NCBI GenBank assembly: GCA_032716605.1
Contig: CM064505.1
Span: 49,641,865 to 49,705,864 of the forward strand
Reading direction: 5' to 3'
DNA length: 64,000 nt
DNA from: Paralithodes platypus
Lineage: Eukaryota > Arthropoda > Malacostraca > Decapoda > Lithodidae
Both the position numbers and the translations under genes were made by a program. Shown here in pieces: positions 1-9,914 of the stretch; the stretch's first letter is position 1, and every line of letters starts with the position of its first letter. Below the pieces are notes generated by a model that searched no databases, had not been told where the DNA came from, and saw nothing but the letters and a program-made list of their open reading frames with translations.

Positions 1-89
1 TGAAGGTAAATGCGGGGAAGAGCAAGGTTATGGTCTTCGAAAGGGGTGAAGTTGAACGGTCAGGCTATGGAGATCGTCAGCTCTTTTAA

Positions 90-490
90 CCCTCCAGCCC
101 CGGATATTGTATTTTATAATTTCCCCAAAACCCGGGGGTTTTGGCCGAAAAACATCTATGCCTAGGCTACCGTATCTTTGTTATTTTGACTGCTTCTGCA
201 TTCCCGCGCATCCCCAAGCGTAGATGTGTTTCGTACCTGTAGAATGGCGTTGAGTAGAGCTCTCTAAGTCAACTGGTTCAGTTGTGATGACGATTTCCGT
301 GGAGAGAACTTTGTGGCGATATCAGCCACTTTTCACTACTTTTCACTACTTTTCACTACTTTTCACTACTTAACAATAACACACACCCACACACGAACAA
401 GCGACGCCTCTCCTTTTTGTGGTCGGAGATGCGCGGCGTCGGTCCAACCGGCTGTTGTTTACATGCGTCGGACGGACGCCTCGCACACCA

Positions 491-534
<44 letters not shown>

Positions 535-850
535 CCAACTACTCCCTCTCGGGCATAGGCTGAGAGCCTGTACATTCCACCGCTCAACACGGTGAAGCCC
601 GTGAGGTCTTGTTCCAGTCTGGGGAGTGAGACATGTGAAGCATCCATTATGGCTCGAAGCGGCCGGTTGTTTCGCTCAAGTGCTTCACCATCTCACCCTC
701 CAGACTCAGACCCTCACTCTCAGAACGCCACCTATTGAGCAGTGAACTCACTAGCTTACAGGCTTTCAAGCTGCCGGTGCCTCAGAGCCCTACCGGCTTC
801 CGTGGACGCATTTGTTATGGGTTTCTCAGAGCCCAACCGGGTCTGGTGGG
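90..850. mobile_element. piggyBac-type MITE, copy 1, with nested retroposon
   Basis: It starts CCCTCC directly after TTAA (86-89) inside the RTE fragment. It ends near 850, followed by TGAA (851-854), which is TTAA with one change; the inner end ggtggg differs by one base from the usual ggaggg. Three other copies (28912-29390, 46700-47178, 48269-48746) are about 479 bp with the same CCCT ends and intact TTAA on both sides. This copy is longer because a poly(A) retroposon sits at 496-752. TTAA target plus CCC-type ends is the piggyBac signature. No transposase is encoded. Confidence 0.8.
496..752 (-). mobile_element. poly(A)-tailed short retroposon, copy 1
   Basis: A run of about 40 T marks the 3' poly(A) tail of a minus-strand insertion of about 215 bp. 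Flanking AGCTT (491-495 and 753-757) is a probable short target-site duplication; removing the insert restores the MITE sequence seen in the other copies. The body is shared with 25232-25481 (for example CTCTCAGAACGCCACCTATT and GAGGTCTTGTTCCAGTCT). I do not recognise the parent RNA and see no clear pol III boxes. It could be a SINE or a processed transcript. Confidence 0.65.
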
Positions 851-874
851 TGAAGTATCTGGGCAGTGTGTTGA

Positions 875-1600
875 AATATATGTCTGAAAATATGGGTTTC
901 AAAGTACATAACCAGGTCAAAGTGGCGGCTGCGAAACGTCTAACGGGTTGGATTCTGCGTACTTTTAAAACACGCGGTGAATTGCCTATGATAACGCTCT
1001 TCAAATCTCTAGTGCTACCGCGGCTTGAATACTGTAGCGTATTAACATCCCCATACAAAGCAGGTGAAATAAATGACGTAGAGAGTGTACAAAGAAATTT
1101 CACTTCGCATATAAGTTCGATAAAACAGCTACACTATTGGGAGCGTTTAAGAGCACTGAATCTGTACTCACTGGAACGTAGAAGAGAACGTTACCTAATA
1201 ATATACACGTGGAAAATCGCAGAGGGTTTAGTACCAAACCTACATACTCCGATAGTCATGAAATTCAGTGATAGGAGAGGCTGGGAATGCGAAATCCCCC
1301 GGATGAATAACAGGGGTGCTATGGGCTCTCTGCGAGAGGGCTGGTTATCACACAGAGGCCCACGTCTCTTCAACAAACTCCCACGGCGAGTAAGAGACAT
1401 GAGGGACATCTCGTTAGACAACTTCAAGAGAGCCCTAGATGTCGAACTGCAAAAAGTGCCAGACGAGCCCATCCTCGCAAGGGAGCGAGCTGTCGCTTCA
1501 AACAGTCTACTGCACCAAATCACCACCCATAACGAGGGGCGTCGCGCTCCTTGGTGCCGCTAGAGGAGCGGCGAACACATCCAAAGGTATCCAAAGGTAA
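875..1600 (+). pseudogene. CR1-type LINE 3' fragment
   Basis: An open frame (742-1563) continues through this piece and encodes the C-terminal region typical of CR1-group RT proteins: a LPRLEYCSVL motif, then VQRNFT, YWERLRALNLYSLERRRERY, and a terminal FNKLPRRVRDM. The first 45 codons of the frame come from the upstream MITE and RTE piece, so the ORF as a whole is chimeric. The element ends in two copies of ATCCAAAGGT, a CR1-like short 3' repeat. It is 5' truncated and lies inside the RTE sequence, which resumes at 1601. Residual 3' ends of the same family occur at 4167-4235. Confidence 0.7.
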
Positions 1601-1862
1601 GTAAAGATGGGACTATGGATGAAGAAGTGCGGGAGAGGGTGCAACAGGTGAAGAGGGTTGTAGGAACGTTGAAAGCAGTAACAAGAAATAGGGTGGTCAC
1701 TGGTCAGTATGGAAGTGAAGAAGTCCTTGCATGACAGTGTGGTAATCCCGACACTAACTTACGGAAGCGAAGCATGGACGTTCGGGAAGAGACTCAGACC
1801 AAGAGTGAGAGCGGTGGAAATGAGTTACTTGAGAAGTGCGTGCGGAGTTACATGGAGGGATG

Positions 1863-2262
1863 GGACTACGGGTGGATAGGACTCGTTAGCCTTGGTCGGC
1901 AACCCATCTAGGGGAGACAACCTTATACAAATTCGGGTGGATGGGACTCGTCAGCCTTGGTCGGCAACCTGTCTATGGGAGTAAACCTTATACAAATCCG
2001 TACTGCTCATCTAAGGGTGAAGCAGGTTAGTCGATGGACTAGCTGCACACCACTGTAGAAAAATAGTGCTAAAAATATACATAGAAGGCCTCGGAGTCAG
2101 ATGGACCCTAAGTTGAGTGGTCAATCCTGTAAGTCCTTCAGTAAACTGGCACGGATTGTCCTTCTCACAGGGGTTAGGTCTGCTTGGGGGCGTTTTGTGT
2201 GTGGCCACCCTCGTAAAGAGAAGTAAGGCGTCCGGCAATAGATGGATAGATAGATTCAATAT
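1863..2262 (+). pseudogene. RTE-related LINE 3' end with GATA-type tail
   Basis: From 1863 the sequence is unlike the 3' part of the other RTE copies until about 2200. There it regains the shared terminus (gtgtggccaccc ... ggcgtccggcaatagatggatagatagat). It looks like the 3' UTR of a second RTE family that uses the same terminal sequence and tail. No long coding frame is present. Confidence 0.5.
1869..1999 (+). repeat. 65-bp tandem duplication
   Basis: Two adjacent units of about 65 bp (1869-1933 and 1934-1999) share gggtggat[ag]ggactcgt[tc]agccttggtcggcaac and a common accttatacaaat end. The units differ at several positions, so the duplication is not recent. Confidence 0.8.
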
Positions 2263-3130
2263 TTAATTTACCTATTGTTTGTTTTTAGCCTCCTTGTGTG
2301 TTAAATAAGGCTGTCAGCAGACTACATAAAACGTAAGACTAGTCACTGCACTGAAATGGCAAGTTGAAGTGTTTGTGAACCTCTTGAATCCTAGAGCTGC
2401 TCTTTCTCAAGCTGAATATATTCTAACCACTTGGTGGTAGCCAGACTTAAAAATTTAGTTATACTGAAAGGGTTATAATTATGTTGAAAACATTAAGTTA
2501 AGGTCTTATAGACTTTGGTCTTATTAGGAATTTAGGGCATGGGTCGGCATAGTAGATTCTGGGCAGGATTTTGAGTCATTGTAAAAAAAGGTTAAGAGTC
2601 ACTGGATTAGGTAATTTTATCACTTCTAAAAACTTATGTTTGCGATCATACAAAGTGCCTTCATCGAGGACAGGGCCATTAATGGGCGGAGACTTCATCC
2701 TATTCACTCTTCAAAGCCACCCAGAACAAAGCACCTCCAAGCAGCTCTGTCAGAAGGCAGCCCTCTCTCCATCTCATGCCTTTTTTACTTGGCAATCTTA
2801 CTTGGTGGGGCCACCACCGATCCAGGATGCAACCAGTGATAACTGGATAAGGACAGGAGGTGCACTGAGACTTGTTATTAGATATACAGTACCTGTCAAT
2901 CAGGCAAGTGGTGGGGCTGAAGAATGGCTAATTATGACTGGTTGGGTGTATCGTCAAGATAGGTGAGCAGGGAAATAGGCAAAGTTCAGAATAATAACAA
3001 GATAAGAATAAGTGGGTGGGCAAGGAGGAACCACAGACAGCAAAGGTGAATGGTTTCAGGTGTCAATATATTAAAGAGCTCATCACCAAGGGCCAGATGG
3101 AGTCGACGCTTGAACACTTCCAGACTTAGC
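2263..3130. other. no gene recognised
   Basis: A-T rich sequence with an open frame at 2571-2966 that has no recognisable domain and no splice context I would trust. The end of the block (about 3060-3130), read on the minus strand, resembles a degraded LINE C-terminus (WNTL ... SVQASTPSGPW). No host exon can be supported. Confidence 0.3.
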
Positions 3131-3230
3131 ACTTCTACCACATGAGATGGTAAGAGTATTCCATGGTTGAACTATTCAGGACTTCTACCACATGAGATGG
3201 TAAGAGTATTCCATGGTTGAACTATTCGGT
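3131..3230. repeat. 50-bp perfect-looking tandem duplication
   Basis: 3131-3180 and 3181-3230 both begin acttctaccacatgagatgg and end gaactattc. They are almost identical, so the duplication is recent, or it is an assembly artefact. Confidence 0.85.
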
Positions 3231-3235
3231 GAGAT

Positions 3236-3386
3236 CTATCTATCTATCTATCTATTGCCTGACGCCGTGATCCCCGAAGGGGTGGCCACGAACGAACCGC
3301 CCCCATGCACCTCTGTCCCCAGTCAGTCGACGCCCCTCCCCCCAACCAGCACCGCCCTCGTTCATGTACTTCCTCACTCCATCTTC
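3236..3386 (-). pseudogene. RTE LINE 3' end fragment
   Basis: The reverse complement of this block matches the terminus of the RTE copies ending at 11264 and 52603: the GATC ACGGCGTCAGGCAATAGATAGATA end and the upstream coding end (GTGGCCACCCC, GTCGACTGACTGGGGACAGAGG). It is strongly 5' truncated, as is typical of LINE insertions. Confidence 0.75.
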
Positions 3387-3669
3387 AATATGCTTCGATC
3401 TGTAAATACTCAAGAAAGACCTTAAATCTGTGGCCTCTTGTGCCGATGGCAGGTGTCAATACAAATATCCATGATCTGTGTGTCTTTCTTGCAAACTATG
3501 TTAAGTACCGGTACTTTTCTGTATCCAGTTAACTACTCCACATTCAGTTCCCAGAGCTCTCTCACCCTTAATCCATTCCAAGACTAATACACAACCTTAA
3601 TTTCATATTAATTAGTCTAGATATAATTTTGCAATATAATATTATATGCCATTCTCTGTAGACTGGTGG

Positions 3670-4282
3670 CAGCTCGGTCCCGTATAAAGCGAGCTCAAAC
3701 AGTGCAAATTTTGATTAATGCGAGCAATGAAAATATTAAACACAAAATGATCAACCAATGCGAATACGATCTTTTATTGAGAGTCGGGTGGCAATATGGG
3801 TTAAATCCGGGGAGTTTTTCTTATAGTGCGGCCAAAATTTGTACAGTGCGATAAATTATCCGCCTGACTCGTGGCATCACTGGTGTTTGAGCAGCTTGGG
3901 CATAGAGGGAGGCTGGTCAGTCAGATATTTTTTACCCCATACTGTGTGACGCTATCTCGCATTCTCGGGTTTGTGATCATATCAAGTGTAGAATTTAAGG
4001 TTAGGAAAGGTCCAATTTACCATTGATATGCTATATTTATCATTAACATTTGTTCTTGGTATGTTTGTGTCAGTATAAATGACGATATAAGGAAAGATAT
4101 GTGTGCTATATGGAGGACCGATCGACCAATTACGGTTTTTCCCATAGGATACTTTGTTCACATAGTACGAGGGGCGTCGCGCTCCTTGGTGCCGCTAGAA
4201 GAGCGGCGAACACATCAAAAGGTATCAAAAGATAAGGACGCACTGTACCAACCAATTTCTCGTACTATGCGGGACCGAGCTG
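3670..4282. mobile_element. pogo/Tc1-type non-autonomous element
   Basis: The ends are inverted: CAGCTCGGTCCCGTATA on the left and TATGCGGGACCGAGCTG on the right. TA follows the right end (4283-4284); the left flank reads GG, so the expected TA has been lost there. The right subterminal stretch (ACCAATTTCTCGTACTATG) resembles the MITE at 10209-10548. A CR1 3' fragment sits inside. No transposase frame is present. Confidence 0.55.
4167..4235 (+). pseudogene. CR1 3'-terminal fragment
   Basis: It is nearly identical to the end of the CR1 fragment at 1530-1600, including GGGGCGTCGCGCTCCTTGG and the paired 3' repeat (here ATCAAAAGGT). Only about 69 bp inserted, an extreme 5' truncation. Confidence 0.7.
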
Positions 4283-4328
4283 TAGTATGTTTGCATACAA
4301 TCTGGCACCGAGTGTGCCATCTACAATA

Positions 4329-5297
4329 CAGTAAACTTCCGTTAATCCGAAGGGCAGCGGACCGGCTCTCGTTCGGATTAGCGGATTTTTCGGATTATCG
4401 GACTTTACCCCTATGAACCTGTGTATGACGAAAACATTGAGACATTAGGCCACCCAAATGACACAATGGTGCACACACACATATCATATGTTCATGAAAT
4501 CACTTCAAAAGTTTACCATTGTCATTGTAGCCTATTACCTACTTCAAAACATTCAGATTAATGGTCAAAGGAATCTGCTGATATAAACGTCTTCTTCTTC
4601 TTCCGTCTACTAGCGAGTTTGTCTTGCTCTTGAAGATCAGATGTGGTTCGGGAAGTAATGCCTTAACAACGGCACTTCCCTGAGAGGTTCTTGTAATTTT
4701 CCTTTTGTGATTTTCCTTTTGTGACGTGCTCTGTTATATTATATTGTATTAAAAGCACCCTTGTCTTGTTGTCTTGAAAGCACCCTTGGGATGCTCCGAT
4801 CACTGAACTATAAATAGTAGCGTATCGGAACATCCAAAGGTGCGTTTTCAAGCTCAAGACTAATACGTCCAAAGGTGCGTTTTCAAGCTCAAGACTGAAT
4901 GCGCTTGCAGAAAATGCGGTGCAAGCCAGTAGCGCATCGGAGCGTCCCAAGGATGCGTTCAAGAGCAAAACAAACTCTCTAGCAGACGATGTGGAAGAAG
5001 AAGAAGACGAAGGTGTTTACGATTATATCAGTAGCTTCCTTTGACCATTAATCTGAATGTTTTGAAGTAGATAATAGGCTACAATGACAATGGTAAACTT
5101 TTAAAGTGAATTCATGAACATATGATATGTGTGTGCTCCATTATGTGTCATTTGAGTGGCCTAATGCCTCAAAAAGGGGACTTTGGGACTTCTTGAAATT
5201 CGGACCATCGGGTGAATTCGGATTTGGCCTCAAATTGAAAAATTCGGACTATTGGGAGATTCGAATCATCGGTCGTCGGATTAACGGACTTTTACTG
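4329..5297. mobile_element. pogo/Tigger-type element, 969 bp, copy 1
   Basis: Terminal inverted repeats CAGTAAACTTCCGTTAATCC and its partner ending GGATTAACGGACTTTTACTG are flanked by TA on both sides (4327-4328, 5298-5299). A second copy, inverted, is at 43788-44761. About 300 bp inside each end also pair with each other. The centre holds repeated phrases (CGCACCTTTGGACGT). A TA target plus CAGT ends indicates the Tc1/mariner superfamily, pogo branch. No intact DDE transposase is visible. Confidence 0.8.
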
Positions 5298-5498
5298 TAT
5301 ATACAATACAGTACTGAATATGAAGCTACTTTGTATGTTGGTAACTGACAGACTTCCAACATCATCCAATGATTGCTCTTGATATCCTCCTGTAATCAAA
5401 TTCATAAATGACAGAGCCCATGTGGTTAAGCTAAAAAATGGAAATGGGTTGTGAGTATGGTACTGATTACCGTAACTCTTCTCTTTATTGCTTTTCAG

Positions 5499-5581
5499 GA
5501 TGGAATACCGGACGATCTATCACCTCTTCGAGTGGAGTTTGTGCCTGTGTTTCTCAACTTTCTTAGAGATCAGTCAAAAAA
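5499..5581 (+). CDS. CDAN1: codanin-1-like gene, N-terminal coding exon
   Basis: An 83-bp exon follows a strong acceptor (pyrimidine-rich CTCTTCTCTTTATTGCTTTTCAG) and ends at a consensus donor (AA|GTGAGTA). Read from its first base it encodes DGIPDDLSPLRVEFVPVFLN followed by FLRDQSK, leaving two bases (AA). From memory, human CDAN1 near residues 40-70 has [20 protein letters not shown], a close match in sequence and position. Codanin-1 binds the histone chaperone ASF1; the Drosophila homologue is dlt. The two spare bases are completed in phase by the exon at 29990. The upstream exon with the start codon is not identified in the window. The other two frames are shorter or meet a stop. The identification rests on recalled sequence, not a search. 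Confidence 0.72.
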
Positions 5582-5718
5582 GTGAGTACAGGTACTTTAT
5601 AGTTAATTTGAGTAGTGGTATTTTAAGTTGGTTTTTACTATTTTGGAGAGTACCAGGCAATTCCGTACTAAACACCAGGACAATTATTATAATTATAATT
5701 TTTACTATTACACTGTCT

Positions 5719-7164
5719 ATTCTTACAGTTTCTTACAGTAGATCCTCTGGAAAAAGGCAAACTAGGCCTGTGTATCCAGCTCAGTACCAGTACTTGCACT
5801 GCTGCGGTCGTTCACGGTGTTGGCGGCGGCGGTAGCAGACGCAACATTTTTACTATTCTGTATATTTGCTTTGTAATCAAACTTCAAATCTTGTCTTCCC
5901 CATGCTTTATCAAGATTACTTTCAAACTTCCTTATTGATTCGGAATCGACTACATACTGGGGCAGTGCGTTCCACTCATTTACCACTCTATCACAAAATG
6001 AGTTCTTTGCCTTTTCAAGCCTATTTCTTTCCTTGTAAATTTTCTTAGTGTCCTCTCGTTCTTGTTCTCTCCTGCATCAAGAAGATACCTTCACACACAT
6101 CCTCATCATACTTTCCTGACACTACCTTAGAAGTCTCTTATCATATCCCCTCTCTTTCTCCTATATGCCAGTGTCGGAAGTCTCAGTGTCCTCAACCTCT
6201 GCTCATAGTCTGCGTTCTTCAACGTTGGTACCAGCTTGCTAGCTCTCCTCTGCACTTTCTCCACTGCTTCTATATCCTTTACCATATATGGAGCCCACAC
6301 CTGGTTCGCATATTCCAGGTGCGGCCTAACCAGCGCTGTATAGAGATTCCTGAAGATTTCTTCATCCATTGACACGAATATCCTCCTTATCAGCCCTACA
6401 ATTCTATTGGCTTTATTTATCTTTTCCGCTAAATGTTCTGAGAAATTTAACTTATTGTCTATCACTACTCCTATATCCTTTTCTGCATTCACTTCCTCCA
6501 TCGCTTCATACATACTGTATCCTACCTTGTCTGTCTTGCTTGTCCCAATCCGCATGTACTTGCATTTTTTTTTGGATGAAAAGGTATTAACCAATGTTCA
6601 GACCATCCCTTCATGCCCTCCACATCTCCTTGAAGCAAATCTACATCTTCCTTACTCCTCACTCTTCTATACAGCTTGGTGTCATCCGCATAAAGGTATA
6701 TCTCACTTCCATTAGTTATAACTTCAGGTAAGTCGTTGATAAACATAACGAACAGTAGTGGTCCCAACACAGATCCCTGAGGTACCCCACTTGTAACTTC
6801 CCTCCACCCCGAGCCTATTCCATTCACCAGTACCCTCTGTCTCCGATCTTTCAGGAAGGCATCTATCCATTTCACACATTTCTCTCCTATACTATAGCTT
6901 CTAATTTTCTCTATTAGCCTTTTATGTGGGACCTTATCGAAGGCCTTCATAAAATCGCAATATACCACGTCTATAACATCCCCATCCTCCAGAATTTGCA
7001 TCCAATCATCTACCACCTTAATTAGCTGTAATACCGTCGACCTCCCCGGCAAGAATCCGAACTGTCTCTCACTGAAAAGTTGGTTTCATTTCATATGTTC
7101 CATTATTCCTTCTCTAATTACAGTTTCCATTAGTTTACACATAACACTTGTCAAACTATCACTG
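5719..7164 (-). pseudogene. CR1-type LINE, inverted copy (5' truncated)
   Basis: Minus-strand frames 6522-7052 and 6127-6594 encode RT motifs: FMKAFDKVPHKRL (motif A), [14 protein letters not shown] (motif B), YADDTKLYR (catalytic motif C), then the CR1 C-terminal domain. The 3' end (5762-5986) continues WNALPQYVVDSES. A frameshift lies in the A-run near 6567 (tttttttt on the plus strand), and others lie downstream near 6130. The element ends in two copies of ACTGTAAGAA. It is the mirror image of 8398-9837. Confidence 0.85.
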
Positions 7165-7462
7165 TCTGCATAGGCCAGCCCTATGAGAGTCTCTTGCAGT
7201 GACTCAGTGGTCTGGTTAAAATAATCTTTAAAAAAAAAAAAAAAATGCATATACAGTATACTGTACAGTACTGTATATGGAAATATTCATGTATATAACC
7301 TTAGTCCCTATAATCTGTAAGTAGTGATTTGTCAGACTTCGGCATTCCAATTTTGTCTCCATTATAGAAGTAAAAAAAAATGTCATTTAGATATTTCCTG
7401 CCCTTGAGTACTTTATCTCAAATGTGGAACATGTTAATGTGGATAGCCCTATACTGTAGGTC
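7165..7462. other. spacer between inverted CR1 copies
   Basis: Low-complexity A-T rich sequence with an A-run near 7230 and a near-palindrome built from TACAGTA and TACTGTA (7251-7281). No gene is visible. Confidence 0.4.
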
Positions 7463-9837
7463 GTAGTGACCATGCCTGTATAAGCTTTAGTTGTAACATT
7501 AAATCAGAGAGGGATAATAGAAGCAATAGAAAAATATACATGTATGATAGAGCAGATTATGCGCTGCTGAGACGGTGTTTGGACATTGACTGGGGGGAAT
7601 ACTTGAACGGTGAAGACGCTGAAGGAATGTGGAGGAAAATTAGAGTCAAACTGGAGAATGCTGTATCCAAAAGTGTACCAGTAAGGGAATATAAGGATAA
7701 AACAAGATTGAGGAAAAGAACTAATCCAGAATTGCCAATGAAAAGAAAGCTTTGGATATTGATTAGAAGAAAGAAACGATTGTGGGAAAGATTAAAATTG
7801 TTAAAAAAGAACAGGGGGTCTAGTATAGAAGCTAAAGAAGTGGATCTGGAATGCAGACAAATAAACAATAAAATAAGGTGGGAAACAAGGAGGGGGGTGA
7901 AGGAGAGGGAGAGAGAGATAGCTAGAAATGTGAAGGATAATCCAAAAATATTCTGGAAGTACATTCAGGAAAAGTTAACAAGAAGAGTAGGGATCTCAGA
8001 GCTGGTAGGGGGGTTGAATGATGGGAGTAGAGCGGAGACTGATAAGGAGAAAGCAGAGGTGCTGGGGAAATACTTTGGGGGGGTACTAACAGTGGAGTCG
8101 GATGATGCAGTGCCTACTATTCCCATCAAACAGGCACCGGCACTAGAACTAATAGAGTTTTCCCATGCTAGAATAAGAAGGGCTATAGAAAAAATTAACA
8201 GAAGTAAGTCACCGGGACCGGATGGGATACACCCAAGAATCATAAAGGAAGGAGGGGAGATGTTAGTAGAGCCATTGAAAATGTTATTTGAGGTATCGTT
8301 TAATACAGGACAAATCCCGATGGACTGGAGAGAGGCGAACATAACAGCTATATTTAAGAAGGGAAAGAGAAATGACCCAGGTAATTATAGACCAGTCAGT
8401 TTGACAAGTGTTGTGTGTGTAAACTAATGGAAACGGTAATTAGAGAAGGAATAATGGATCATATGAAGTCAAACCAACTTTTCAGTGGGAGACAGTTCGG
8501 ATTCTTGCCGGGGAGGTCGACGGTACTACAGCTAATTAAGGTGGTAGATGATTGGATGCAAATTCTAGAAGATGGTGATGTAATAGACGTGGTATATTGC
8601 GATTTTATGAAGGCCTTCGATAGGGTCCCACATAAAAGGTTAATAGAGAAAGTTAGAAGCTATAATATAGGGGAGAAGTGTGTGAAATGGATAGAAGCCT
8701 TCCTGAAAGATCGGAGACAGAGGGTACTGGTGAATGGAATAGGCTCAGGGTGGAGGGAAATTACTAGTGGGGTACCTCAGGGATCTGTGTTGGGACCACT
8801 GCTGTTCGTTATATTTATCAACGACTTACCTGAAGTTATAACTAATGGAAGTGAGGTATACCTTTATGCGGATGACACTAAGCTGTATAGAAGAGTGAGA
8901 GTAAGGAAGATATGGGTTTGCTTCAAGGAGATGTGGAGGGCATGAAGGGATGGTCTGAGCATTGGTTAATGCCTTTTCATCCAAAGAAATGCAAGTACAT
9001 GCGGATTGGGACCAGCAAGATAGACAAGGTAGGATACAGTATGTATGAAGCGATGGAGGAAGTGAATGCAGAAAAGGATATAGGAGTAGTGATAGACAAT
9101 AAGTTAAATTTCTCAGAACATTTAGCGGAAAAGATAAACAAAGCCAATAGAATTGTAGGGCTGATAAGGAGGACATTTGTGTCACTTGACGAAGAAATCT
9201 TCAGGAATCTCTATACAGCGCTGGTTAGGCCGCACCTGGAATATGCGAACCAGGTGTGGGCTCCATATATGGTAAAGGATATAGAAGCAGTGGAGAAAGT
9301 GCAGAGGAGAGCTAGCAAGCTAGTACCAACGTTGAAGAACGCGGGCTATGAGCAGAGGTTGAGGACACTGGGGCTTCCGACACTGGCATATAGGAGAAAG
9401 AGAGGGGATATGATAGAGACTTTTAAGATAGTGTCAGGAAAGTACGATGAGGATGTGTGTGAAGGTATCTTCTTGATGCGGGAGGGAACAAGAACGAGAG
9501 GACACTCTAAGAAAATTTACAAAGAAAGAAATAGGCTTGAGAAGGCAAAGAACTCATTTTGTGATAGAGTGGTAAATGAGTGGAACGCACTGCCCCAGTA
9601 TGTAGTCGATTCCGAATCAATAAGGGAGTTTGAAAGTAATCTTGATAAAGCATGGGGAAGACAAGATTTGAAGTTTGATTATAAAACAAAAATACATAAT
9701 AGTAAAAATGTTGCGTCTGCTGCCGCCGCCGCCAACACCGTGAACGACCGCAGCAGTGCAAGTACTGGTACTGAGCTGGATACACAGGCCTAGTTTGCCT
9801 TTTTCCAGTGGATCTACTGTAAGAAACTGTAAGAATC
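7463..9837 (+). pseudogene. CR1-type LINE, plus-strand copy: end of endonuclease, RT and C-terminal domain
   Basis: It begins inside the end of the APE endonuclease (SDH motif near 7470), so it is 5' truncated. Frame 7540-8427 holds the connector and RT start ([24 protein letters not shown]). Frame 8415-8945 holds [27 protein letters not shown] and YADDTKLYR. Frame 8912-9793 holds the C-terminal domain through a natural-looking stop. Two frameshifts, near 8412 and 8900, disable it. The 3' end is ACTGTAAGAA repeated twice. Confidence 0.88.
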
Positions 9838-9914
9838 TCATGACCCTTGATTTTCCCTTTGAATGTCTTTTGTCATTATTTACTGTAGGATATTTATGCA
9901 TCTTTTCACATACT

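Larger units (their letters stand above)
1..1862 (+). pseudogene. RTE-type LINE copy 1 (3' part of RT ORF), broken by nested insertions
   Basis: Pieces at 1-89, 855-874 and 1601-1862 match consecutive parts of the better copies at 9915-11264 and 51890-52280. They cover the region after the RT catalytic domain (FKYLGSVL, then the SLHDSVVIPTLTYGSEAW type of motif). The first gap is a piggyBac-type MITE and the second a CR1 fragment. At 1696-1706 a short duplication (ggtcactggtcagt) breaks the frame. The match stops at 1862, where a different RTE 3' end begins. This copy cannot code for a working protein. Family placement comes from the motifs and the GATA-type tail of the sister copies. Confidence 0.75.

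Noticed and set aside
313..647. Small proteins at 313-558 and on the minus strand at 356-647
   Set aside because: They consist of the MITE and a poly(T)/poly(A) tail giving poly-Phe or poly-Lys.
742..1563. A 273-codon intact gene
   Set aside because: The frame crosses from a MITE and RTE piece into a truncated CR1 and has no independent start.
2571..2966. Single-copy host gene
   Set aside because: 131 open codons but no domain, no splice support and no convincing start.
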